NCBI GenBank assembly: GCA_002167945.1
Contig: NHDB01000003.1
Location: forward strand, 40,126 to 49,682
Reading direction: 5' to 3'
Length of the DNA: 9,557 bases
Source of the DNA: Flavobacteriaceae bacterium TMED48
GTDB taxonomy: Bacteria; Bacteroidota; Bacteroidia; Flavobacteriales; Flavobacteriaceae
Shown here: in pieces, positions 1 to 7,400 of the stretch
Layout: each line of letters starts with the position of its first letter
How positions within the stretch are numbered: the stretch's first letter is position 1
Position numbers and translations under genes: made by a program
The notes under the pieces: generated by a model
Told to the model about the DNA's origin: nothing
Seen by the model: only the letters and a program-made list of their open reading frames with translations
Database searches by the model: none

Positions 1-350
1 GTCGGAATTCCCAAGTCTTTTACTTGGGTAAACAATAAAAGATTTCGTTTTAAATTTTCAACATCAGTCACTACCACCGCAACATCTGGAAAATCTTTGC
101 TGTTTTTATTGAGAAGTAATTCAATAACCACACTCTCGTCCATCGAAGATGCATTGAGGCTATACGCCCCTGGTAAGTCAATGATATGGGCTTTGGTTGT
201 TCGATTGAGTCTACATACACCCTCCTTCTTTTCTACGGTAATTCCTGGGTAGTTTCCTACTTTTTGTGAAAGCCCTGTCAATCGGTTGAATACCGATGTC
301 TTGCCCGTATTCGGGTTTCCTAACAATGCAATATTCAACGACCTGCTCAT
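1..350 (-). CDS. feoB: FeoB ferrous iron transporter, N-terminal G domain (partial)
   Basis: This is the N-terminal 116 residues of FeoB, the inner-membrane Fe(II) permease whose cytosolic head is a GTPase. The frame is open to the window edge, so the rest of the G domain and all membrane segments are missing. Visible motifs are the P-loop GNPNTGKT (residues 11-18), the G2 region PGITVEKK with its Thr at residue 38, and G3 DLPG (58-61). They are followed by a VTDVENLKRNL stretch that matches the usual VDATNLERNL of FeoB. The G4 NxxD motif lies beyond the edge. The ATG at 348-350 is 3 nt after the feoA stop codon, the standard feoAB arrangement, so the two genes are almost certainly co-transcribed and translationally coupled. 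FeoB identity is secure from the combination of G motifs and the FeoA neighbour. Confidence 0.95.
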   Translation of the reverse strand, partial: MSRSLNIALLGNPNTGKTSVFNRLTGLSQKVGNYPGITVEKKEGVCRLNRTTKAHIIDLPGAYSLNASSMDESVVIELLLNKNSKDFPDVAVVVTDVENLKRNLLLFTQVKDLGIP

Positions 351-353
351 GAA

Positions 354-581
354 TTATTTTATCAATCGGACAAATATGTGTTGCGCAGTTTCTTTTCTGA
401 TGGCCAAATGGGATTCATCGATTTTTAAATACAATGGATCGTTAAAAGGAGCCTTTTGAATCAGAGAGATTTTATTTCCAGGCAAACAACCCATTTCAAT
501 GAGTTTTAAGGGTAATTCGTCTGTTTCTATGGTCTCGATTGTGGCAAGTTCTCCCTTAGTGAGTTGATCCAGTGGAATCAT
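354..581 (-). CDS. feoA: FeoA ferrous iron transport accessory protein
   Basis: This gene encodes 75 residues, the normal size for a stand-alone FeoA, a small cytosolic SH3-like protein that interacts with FeoB and is needed for Fe(II) uptake. Diagnostic features are the N-terminal pattern 'PLDQLTKGE', the central 'LIEMGCLPGNKISLI' (the conserved L-x-x-M-G-hydrophobic-x-P-G turn of FeoA) and the end 'LAIRKETAQHIFV'. It lies directly upstream of feoB with a 3-nt gap. A Bacteroidota-type -7 element (TACTTTTG) sits 23 nt upstream of the ATG, which supports this start and a separate promoter from the SCO gene. There is no transmembrane segment or signal peptide. Identification is firm; nothing is odd about the gene. 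Confidence 0.95.
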   Translation of the reverse strand: MIPLDQLTKGELATIETIETDELPLKLIEMGCLPGNKISLIQKAPFNDPLYLKIDESHLAIRKETAQHIFVRLIK

Positions 582-603
582 TATTTAGAATCATTTTAAA
601 GAA

Positions 604-611
604 CAAAAGTA
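604..611 (-). promoter_or_regulatory. Candidate -7 promoter element for feoAB
   Basis: Read on the minus strand, the sequence is TACTTTTG, which fits the Bacteroidota -7 consensus TAnnTTTG. The implied transcription start is roughly 15-20 nt before the feoA ATG. No clean TTTG is visible at the -33 position, so the call rests on the -7 box and its placement. I see no clear Fur-like palindrome in the 69-nt gap between feoA and the SCO gene. Confidence 0.5.
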
Positions 612-650
612 GGAAAATAACTTCCCTTTTGTACATAGAGCTATAAAAAT

Positions 651-1328
651 TTATTCAGAAGGAAATTCTTCTTTCAGAATTGAGATGTCTGCAATTAAGC
701 TTTGCATGGCTTCCAAATCAGTTCCATCATAAAAACCACGGATACGCTGTTCGGGGTCAACGAGTATAAAGTTTTCTGTATGGATCATATCATAGGGACC
801 TGCATCGCCGTCCTCTTTGACTGCGAGATAGGATTTTCTAGCCAAGGTGTAAATTTCTTTTTTATCTCCTGTAACTAGGTTCCATTTTGAATCGACAACT
901 CCTTTTTCTAGGGCATATTTTTTGAGTTGAGCTACAGAATCAATTTGGGGAGTAACACTGTAAGATAGGAACTTTACCTGAGGGTCTTGTAGAAATTCAT
1001 TTTGAAGTTGTCCCATATTGGCTGTCATCTTAGGGCAAATTGATGGACAAGTGATAAAGAAAAAATCAGCAACATAAATTTTACCTAAATAATCTCGTTC
1101 TGTAATCCGATTCCCATTTTGATTGGTCATTGAAAAAGGGGCAATTTTGTGAAATTTTTTAACGTGTTGAAGTGTGCTGTCAACCAATTCGTAATTGACC
1201 ATAGAGGGTTGGTAAATGGGTAGCCGCTTTTGGGGTTTTAAAGCGGAATAAAAAAGCGCTAAAATAGCTAGAGAAACAATTGTAAAAATTGCTACAAAGC
1301 TTCTGTATTTTTTGAAATTTGATTTCAT
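651..1328 (-). CDS. SCO1/SenC/PrrC family protein (copper chaperone or thiol-disulfide protein)
   Basis: This 225-residue, membrane-anchored SCO-family protein has a thioredoxin fold. The family binds Cu through CxxxC plus a distal His and helps assemble the CuA site of cytochrome c oxidase, or acts as a thiol reductase in the periplasm. Visible here are one N-terminal membrane anchor (about residues 11-30), the metal/redox motif C94-PSI-C98 inside 'FFFITCPSICPK', and the conserved His in 'DMIHTENF' (about residue 183) followed by 'ILVDPEQRIRGFYDG'. An upstream TTG at 1341-1343 would add five residues. I prefer the ATG at 1326-1328 because a TAnnTTTG box at 1346-1353 would put transcription start almost on the TTG. 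The gene reads toward feoAB but feoA has its own promoter candidate, and it is divergent from rseP. Whether it serves oxidase assembly cannot be told from this window. Confidence 0.9.
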   Translation of the reverse strand: MKSNFKKYRSFVAIFTIVSLAILALFYSALKPQKRLPIYQPSMVNYELVDSTLQHVKKFHKIAPFSMTNQNGNRITERDYLGKIYVADFFFITCPSICPKMTANMGQLQNEFLQDPQVKFLSYSVTPQIDSVAQLKKYALEKGVVDSKWNLVTGDKKEIYTLARKSYLAVKEDGDAGPYDMIHTENFILVDPEQRIRGFYDGTDLEAMQSLIADISILKEEFPSE

Positions 1329-1345
1329 CCTGCTATAAAACAATG

Positions 1346-1353
1346 CAAATTTA
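1346..1353 (-). promoter_or_regulatory. Candidate -7 promoter element for the SCO gene
   Basis: The minus-strand sequence is TAAATTTG, a match to TAnnTTTG, ending 17 nt before the ATG at 1328. The predicted transcription start is around 1340, which would exclude or make leaderless the alternative TTG start at 1343. No convincing -33 TTTG is visible, so the call is moderate. Confidence 0.45.
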
Positions 1354-1438
1354 AAGCTTCTAAAACGATTAGAAAATTTGAAAATGAAAAAAGAACCTTA
1401 AAAGCGCTTATGAATTTTTATAATGAGGCCTATTGTAC

Positions 1439-1446
1439 TACTTTTG
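1439..1446 (+). promoter_or_regulatory. Candidate -7 promoter element for rseP
   Basis: The plus-strand sequence is TACTTTTG, identical to the box in front of feoA, and it ends 19 nt before the rseP ATG. It lies in the 137-nt divergent region shared with the SCO gene, so the two transcripts start back to back about 110 nt apart. A clear -33 TTTG is not seen; only a T-rich run (1415-1419) lies at about the right distance. Confidence 0.45.
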
Positions 1447-1465
1447 CGTGAATTAAATTAATGCT

Positions 1466-2782
1466 ATGAGTCCATTTGTTGTCAAAGCGATCCAATTATT
1501 AATGAGTTTATCCTTATTAATTATTCTTCATGAATTGGGCCATTTTATACCTGCTCGAATTTTTAAAACACGAGTAGAAAAGTTCTTTTTGTTTTTTGAT
1601 GTTAAATTCGCTTTGTTTCAAAAGAAAATTGGAGAGACTACCTATGGGATAGGCTGGCTTCCTTTGGGTGGCTACGTTAAGATTTCGGGAATGATAGACG
1701 AAAGCATGGATACTGAGCAAATGCAACAACCCGCACAACCTTGGGAATTTCGTTCTAAACCTGCTTGGCAAAGGCTCATCATCATGCTTGGTGGGGTTAC
1801 GGTAAACCTTATACTCGGTTTTTTAATTTATATGATGATTTTGTTTGTCTGGGGTAAAAATACACTCTACGCCGAAGCATTACCACTTGGACTTGATCCT
1901 TCGCCTATTGCTGAAGAAATTGGATTCCAATCAGGAGATCGACTAATCACAGTAGATGGAAAACCACTTGACAATGTCTTAGAGATCAATAAATTTCTTT
2001 TTTTACGTTCAGTTGAGTCAGTTACTGTCGAACATACTGATGGGAGCACAGAGCAGTTGGCAATACCTGACGATTTTGGTAAGCGCATGTTCGAATCCGG
2101 TGAATTAATTCCATTTTCTCCGGCAACGCTGGCTGTATTAGACAGTGTAATTCCCAACTCTCCTGCTGCAAAGGCTGGGCTTCTCCCCAATGATAAAATC
2201 CTTTCAATCGATGGAATTCCAATTCAAAATTGGGGTGATTTCAAAGACGAAATGACTAACGATTCTCGCACTATTGCTATGGTATATGAACGCAATAGAA
2301 GTCAAAATACGCTTCAATTAACAACCGATATCGATGGTACTTTAGGGGTTTATCCCAAATTACCAGGTGTTTCATTTACCAATGAAAGTTTAAATTTAGC
2401 GGAAAGTATTTCTGAAGGATTCAGCTATGGCTATTGGACATTACACGACTACGTAGCTCAATTTCAATACATTTTTACTCAAAAAGGAGCTTCACAGCTC
2501 GGTGGCTTTGGAGCCATTGGAAATATGTTTCCTTCCACTTGGAATTGGAAAGGTTTTTGGGCCAGTACGGCACTGATTTCTATTATTCTGGCTTTTATGA
2601 ATATCTTACCTATTCCAGCTTTAGACGGGGGCCATGTAATGTTCCTAGCTTATGAAATCATTACGGGACGCAAACCTAACGATAAGTTTATGGAATACGC
2701 TCAAATGTTTGGTTTTTTCCTGCTATTGGCGCTAGTTCTTTATGCTAATGGGAATGATTTATACCGATTAATCTTTAGTTGA
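1466..2782 (+). CDS. rseP: RseP-type site-2 protease (RIP zinc metalloprotease)
   Basis: This 438-residue intramembrane zinc metalloprotease is close in length to E. coli RseP (450). The family cleaves membrane-embedded anti-sigma factors and leftover signal peptides within the inner membrane. Zinc ligands are visible as H22-E23-L-G-H26 in the first membrane segment and as LDGGH (386-390), whose Asp is the third ligand, in a later one. Between them are the substrate-proximal loop 'GWLPLGGYVKISGM' (63-76), a second membrane segment (about 104-128), and two PDZ-like domains (about 135-200 and 220-290, the second with 'SPAAKAGLLPNDKILSIDG'). C-terminal membrane segments lie at about 367-383 and 413-428. 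The ATG at 1466 is chosen because HExxH then sits at the family's usual distance from the N-terminus. It is a single gene here, followed by tRNA-Asn; in many Bacteroidota it lies beside dxr, which is not seen. Confidence 0.95.
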   Translation: MSPFVVKAIQLLMSLSLLIILHELGHFIPARIFKTRVEKFFLFFDVKFALFQKKIGETTYGIGWLPLGGYVKISGMIDESMDTEQMQQPAQPWEFRSKPAWQRLIIMLGGVTVNLILGFLIYMMILFVWGKNTLYAEALPLGLDPSPIAEEIGFQSGDRLITVDGKPLDNVLEINKFLFLRSVESVTVEHTDGSTEQLAIPDDFGKRMFESGELIPFSPATLAVLDSVIPNSPAAKAGLLPNDKILSIDGIPIQNWGDFKDEMTNDSRTIAMVYERNRSQNTLQLTTDIDGTLGVYPKLPGVSFTNESLNLAESISEGFSYGYWTLHDYVAQFQYIFTQKGASQLGGFGAIGNMFPSTWNWKGFWASTALISIILAFMNILPIPALDGGHVMFLAYEIITGRKPNDKFMEYAQMFGFFLLLALVLYANGNDLYRLIFS

Positions 2783-2811
2783 TTTTTAGTAAATAAAATT
2801 CATTTTTTGAG

Positions 2812-2841
2812 TTTGAATAAAATGAAAAACAATTATATTTG
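2812..2841 (+). promoter_or_regulatory. Bacteroidota-type promoter for tRNA-Asn
   Basis: A TTTG at 2812-2815 (-33 element) is followed after 18 nt by TATATTTG at 2834-2841 (-7 element, TAnnTTTG). This is the best promoter in the window because both boxes and the spacing fit the sigma-ABfr consensus. The predicted transcription start is around 2847, about 12 nt before the mature tRNA 5' end, so the tRNA is transcribed independently of rseP. Confidence 0.75.
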
Positions 2842-2858
2842 CCCACCAATTAAAGCAT

Positions 2859-2932
2859 TCCTCCTTAGCTCAGTTGGTTAGAGCATCTGACTGTTAATCA
2901 GAGGGTCCTTGGTTCGAGTCCAAGAGGAGGAG
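2859..2932 (+). tRNA. tRNA-Asn (anticodon GTT)
   Basis: This is a full 74-nt cloverleaf. The 7-bp acceptor stem pairs TCCTCCT (2859-2865) with AGGAGGA (2925-2931), and the discriminator is G (2932). The D arm is GCTCAGTTGGTTAGAGC. The anticodon stem TCTGA/TCAGA encloses the loop CTGTTAA with anticodon GTT at 2893-2895. The T arm is CTTGG-TTCGAGT-CCAAG. The terminal CCA is not encoded; the genome reads CAA after the discriminator, so CCA would be added by the nucleotidyltransferase. All stems pair perfectly, so the gene should be functional. Confidence 0.97.
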
Positions 2933-2941
2933 CAAGTCACA

Positions 2942-2977
2942 AAAAGAGGTCATTTTTGATCTCTTTTCTTGTTTTTG
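2942..2977 (+). terminator. Intrinsic terminator after tRNA-Asn
   Basis: An 11-bp stem (2942-2952 with 2957-2967, one G-T wobble) closes a TTTT loop and is followed by a T-rich tract to 2977. It begins 10 nt after the tRNA 3' end, which fits termination of a single-tRNA transcript. The A-rich left arm means it could also act weakly on transcripts coming from the right. Confidence 0.8.
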
Positions 2978-3213
2978 TACCTTTCATTTGTTTATAAATC
3001 AACAACTTACGTTTTCAAAAACCCGGTTCGGGCTTTTTCATTTTGAAAATTGACCAAATTGGGAAAGCTGCAGCTTATCCTTGTAACTCGTTAAAGGATA
3101 GTGGTTTAGGTCTTAGGGCCTTTTTTGGGGTTTTTCACTCTCGAGAACAAGTTTGATATCAGAGGAGTTGTGGGCAAATGTCTTTATCGAAGATGATGAC
3201 ATGGTTCCATTTT
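2978..3213. other. Gene-free gap between tRNA-Asn and the efflux operon
   Basis: I find no supportable gene here. The gap holds the hairpin at 3017-3038 and otherwise unstructured sequence with T-rich and G-rich runs near 3118-3136. A 29-codon minus-strand frame starting with ATG (about 3107-3196) has no recognisable product or start signal. No copy of the tRNA 3' end is visible, so no integration scar can be shown. Confidence 0.6.
3017..3038 (-). terminator. Hairpin terminator, probably bidirectional, closing the efflux operon
   Basis: A CCCG-GTT-CGGG core (3022-3032) is flanked by AAAAA (3017-3021) and TTTTT (3034-3038). Read on either strand it therefore gives a GC stem followed by a T run. 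An outer inverted repeat, TTTTCAAAA (3012-3020) with TTTTGAAAA (3041-3049), extends the symmetry. It lies about 175 nt beyond the stop of the adaptor gene and converges with the tRNA terminator, so it most likely insulates the two blocks. The GC core is only 4 bp. Confidence 0.6.
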
Positions 3214-4410
3214 TTAATGTCCTTCTTCCTCGTTTTCCCCTTTTTTCATTTCTGCCATTAAGTAGTAGGCGTTATTAAAGGCATACTTAGTATTTGGTTC
3301 TTGTTCCATTAGAAAATCAATGGCAATCCAATCGCCATCGTGAGTTCCTTTTATGATTTCCACGGGCATAAACTTCCAATCCTCGCCTTCCTTTTTTGCT
3401 GAAAACACAAAGGACTTTTCGCCATCGGCTGCAATGGCACTTTCAGGAATAGCCGTGGTCATTGTATTGTTGGTTTGGATGCGCCCTTGAATATACATTC
3501 CTGGTATCAGGTTGCCTTCCTTGTTCTCGATTTCGGCGTGTACGTGTATCGCTTTGGGGTTCTGCTCAAAAGTTTTTCCTACGGAATAAATTTCCGCTGT
3601 CAGTTCCTTTCCCGGAATGGATTGGACATTGAACCGCACGGTTTGTCCTTCCTTTACTTTGTACACATCCTTTTCAAACACCATCAAATCGGCGTGTACG
3701 TGATGGGTGTCCACGATTTCCATTAGGTCGGTTTGAGGTTCTACATATTGTCCTGTTTTAACCTCTACTTTTTCCACAGAGCCTTGAATAGGACTTCGTA
3801 GCGCAACCCTTTGATAAATAGTGCCATTTCTCACACCTGATGCACTAACATTTAATTGTTGTAATTGTGCTTCCAAACCGTTCACCATACTTCGGGAAGC
3901 TTGATATTCCGCTTCTGCTTTTTGGAAATTGGCACCGCTACCTACACCTGCATCATAAAGGGTTTTCTGTCGTTCGTATTCTTTTTTGAGAAACTGACTG
4001 TTACTGTATGCATTGAGGTAATCCGTCTGTTTCTGAATGATATTGGGATGGGACAGATAGGCCACCGTCTGACCTTTGTTGACCTTATCGCCCTCGATGA
4101 CCTCTATAGAAACCACGTTCGCACCCACTACTGTAGTGATGGTCGCTTCATTTTGTGGCGGAACTTCCAATTGACCGTTCGCTTCTACGTATCCGCTCAT
4201 ATTGCGCTGGGCAAGCGTATCGACTTCCATTTGTAGGACATCATACTGTTTAGCAGTAAGTGTTACTATTTCATCTTCTTTAGAGTGATTTTCTTCTGTT
4301 TCTGAATGTGTTGCATCATCGTGGTCGCTTTCGGTTTTTGACTCGCCACAACTAATTATTGTCAATGTCATAAGCATTGCGGTAATCGGTATATATTTTA
4401 ATTTTTTCAT
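3214..4410 (-). CDS. RND efflux periplasmic adaptor (CusB/CzcB-like membrane fusion lipoprotein)
   Basis: This 398-residue adaptor would bridge the inner-membrane RND pump and the outer-membrane channel. The signal peptide ends in a lipobox, I-I-S-C21, so the mature protein should be a lipoprotein. It is followed by an acidic, His-containing segment (about 28-47, with DHDD, THSE and NHSKED) that could bind metal. Then come a lipoyl half-motif (about 83-120, 'VSIEVIEGDKVNKGQTVAYL'), a coiled-coil hairpin (about 122-195), the second lipoyl half (about 200-232, 'LRSPIQGSVEKVEVKTGQYV'), a beta-barrel (about 235-312) and a membrane-proximal domain to the end, which finishes GENEEEGH. An upstream ATG at 4447-4449 would overlap the pump gene and add 13 non-signal residues, so the ATG at 4408-4410 is preferred. 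It starts 4 nt after the pump stop, implying coupled translation. Confidence 0.92.
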   Translation of the reverse strand: MKKLKYIPITAMLMTLTIISCGESKTESDHDDATHSETEENHSKEDEIVTLTAKQYDVLQMEVDTLAQRNMSGYVEANGQLEVPPQNEATITTVVGANVVSIEVIEGDKVNKGQTVAYLSHPNIIQKQTDYLNAYSNSQFLKKEYERQKTLYDAGVGSGANFQKAEAEYQASRSMVNGLEAQLQQLNVSASGVRNGTIYQRVALRSPIQGSVEKVEVKTGQYVEPQTDLMEIVDTHHVHADLMVFEKDVYKVKEGQTVRFNVQSIPGKELTAEIYSVGKTFEQNPKAIHVHAEIENKEGNLIPGMYIQGRIQTNNTMTTAIPESAIAADGEKSFVFSAKKEGEDWKFMPVEIIKGTHDGDWIAIDFLMEQEPNTKYAFNNAYYLMAEMKKGENEEEGH

Positions 4411-4414
4411 CTTT

Positions 4415-7400
4415 TTAGTTTTGAAAGTATTGTAGTTCAAACAAGGCATCTAAATAATTGTCAAGCGCATCGAGCGCATCCATTTCGGTGTTTATGGCAT
4501 CACGTATAATCTGCGTGAATGCAGCATAATCCACCGCACCTTCCTTGTAGGCAAGTAACGCACCCTTACGCTGTTCTTCTGCAAGTGGCAGAGCTTTATC
4601 CCTGTAAAACTGCCAAGATGTTTTCCATTTTTGATAGGCTTGTACTGCCTGCTGAAATTCAGATTGTAGTTGGCGTTGGGTATAGTCCGCATTTGTCTTT
4701 GCGATTTCGCTATCGATTTTAGCGGCTTTGGCTTGACTGCGCTGGGTGCCCGAAAACAACGGGACGGAAATCCCTGCCTGATAGGTATAAAATCCGTTAT
4801 CGCCATTGACCTGTTGCAATCCACCTTGAAGGTTTAATTTAGGAAGTAGCTCGGCACGAGCGGCATTATAGTTTGCTTCGGCTTCATCGATGCGCCTTTG
4901 TGAAAGTTCCAACTCTGGATGTCTTTCTAAATTCGCACCCAATCCCAATACTACCACTTCACTTTCTTCAAATACATCTGGTACAGAATAAAAAATGTCT
5001 GTTGCCAGCCAGAGATTTAGCTTTTGCAAGGCAATGGCATAATCGCTTTCGGCCTGTTGCAGTTTGTTACTGATTTGCAACGCTTGGTTTTTCGCCGATG
5101 AATATTCCAATCTGGAAATGGCTTCTACTTCAAAGTTGAGTTGGATGGCCGTTTCAAACTGTGAATAAATGGAATCCAGCTCGCGGTACAGTTCAAATTT
5201 CTGTCGCTGTTGGTATGCCTGCGACCAAGCCTTTTTCACTTCCTGTTCCACTTGCAATTCAGACAGGTCGAGAGCGGTTTCGGCCAAAGCTATTCGTTGT
5301 TTTTGAAGTCGCTTTTTTGCACCGATACCCAAGAGGTCTAAATTTTGTTGCCCTACACCAACTAAAGTATATATACCTTGACCATCTGTTATTTCTTCGC
5401 CACCCGTAAAAACTTGGGTGTTCCCAAAATCATAAGCAATACCTTTAAGTGCGTTCTGTCGTTGAATTTCCAACTGTTTCGTTTTCAATAACGGATAGTT
5501 TTCCTTGGAAATTTCTACTGCTCTTTCCAATGAAACAATTGGTAAAGAATCTTGAGGTTGGACTTGTTGTGCTTTCGCGAAAGCGGAAGTGAATAAAAGG
5601 CAGACCACGGCTGTTGCGGTAACAAATTTTGGATTGAATTTCTTCTTCCGTTCCGACCGTTTTTCGACCCATTGGTAAAAGATGGGAAGGATAAAGAGCG
5701 TCAGAAGCGTTGATGTTATCAATCCACCGATTACCACGGTCGCCAAGGGTCGCTGCACTTCAGCACCTGCCGAAGCTGATATCGCCATCGGAAGAAATCC
5801 TAAAATATCGGTAAAGGCCGTCAGCATAATGGGACGTATTCTGCGTTTTGTACCTTCAATTATTCGGTCTTTTAAATTGGTCACGCCTTCTTCCTTCAAT
5901 TCATTTAGACCGCTAATCATTACCAGTCCGTTCAGGACGGCAACACCAAAGAGGACGATAAAGCCGACCCCTGCGGAAATACTGAAAGGCATATCCCGAA
6001 GCCATAGTGCGAATACACCGCCAATGGTCGCCATCGGGATGGCCAAGTAAATCATCAAGGTCTGCGGAAAGGATTTTAATGCGAAATAAATCAAGATAAA
6101 AATCAACAATAAAGCAATCGGGACCACAGTCTGTAATCGCTCGCTTGCTCTTTCAAGATTTTCAAATGCACCACCATACCGAATAAAATAGCCTGGTGGT
6201 AATTCAAGATTTGCGTCCAGTTTATCCTTAATCTCGTTAACTAATGATTCCACATCACGTCCGCGCACATTTACACCCACGTAGGTTCTTCGGTTGGTAT
6301 TGTCCCGGCTTATCTGCATCGGACCTGGTTCGTATTCGATTGTGGCCAGTTCTTGAAGCGGAATCTGCGAGCCGTTAGGCAAATTGATGTACAGATTTCT
6401 GATGTCATTGATGTCAGTACGGTTCTGCTCGTCGAGCCGAACCACTAAGTCAAAACGCTTTTCGCCTTCAAAAATGCCCCCTGCATATCCACCCGCAAAA
6501 GCGGACTGTACCATTGTATTGAGTTGGTCGATACTCACACCATACTGTGCCAGTTTGTTGCGATTGTATTTAATGGTCATTTGGGGCAATCCAGAAGTTG
6601 CTTCTGCCCTCATATCGCCTATACCTTCAGTACCCGCTATGATTTTTGTAATCTCATCGGCCTTTGCAGCAAGTACGTCTATATCCTCACCATAAATTTT
6701 AATGGCAACATCTTCTCGAATACCCTCTAACAGTTCATTAAAGCGCATTTCGATTGGTTGGGTAAACTCATAATTTACGCCCGGGATAATGCTTACCGCT
6801 TCCTTCATTTTATCAATAAGTTCATCCTTATCATCGGCAGACACCCATTCATCTTGGGGTTTTAGAATAACAAATACATCAGCGAAATCCATTGGCATCG
6901 GGTCTGTGGGCACTTCGGCCACACCGATACGGCTTACAATTTTCTCAACTTCCGGAAATTCGGCCTTTATGATACGCTCAACTTTAGTAGTGGTCTCAAT
7001 CGTTTCGCTTAGTGAGCTTCCGGGTTTAAGTATGGTGTGAAATGCAATATCGCCTTCATCCAGTTGGGGAATGAATTCGCCACCCATTCTTGTAAACATA
7101 AAAACGGTTAGGGCAAATATGGCGACGGCAATACCCACAATCCATTTTCCCTTGTTTAAAGTCTTGACCAAAAGTGGTTCATACTTCCGCTGTACCCAAT
7201 GCACGAAACGGTCGCCCCAAGATTTTTTTTCCGTCTTGGGTGGTTTTAAAAATAGTGCGGACATCATTGGAACGTATGTCAGGCAAAGAAACATAGCACC
7301 AATCATTGCAAATATGAATGTGAGCGCCATTGGTTTAAACATTTTGCCCTCGATGCCTTCCAAAGCCAGTATGGGCAAGAACACAATTAGAATTATCAAT

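Noticed and set aside
1341..1343. TTG as start of the SCO gene
   Set aside because: It lies at about the predicted transcription start, adds only five residues before an ATG and is not needed for the membrane anchor.
1867..2222. Minus-strand frames inside rseP
   Set aside because: They overlap the PDZ region of a clear RseP frame and show no start signal or family features.
3107..3196. 29-codon minus-strand frame, with faint likeness to the end of a tyrosine integrase (SSIKT, AH)
   Set aside because: The likeness is a few residues only, with no catalytic Tyr or Arg context, so it cannot be supported as an integrase remnant.
5682..6050. Open frames on the plus strand opposite the pump gene (also at 6384-6695, 7071-7496 and 8082-8438)
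   Set aside because: They are antisense shadows of a strongly supported RND coding frame, have no recognisable domains and their composition follows the complementary codons.
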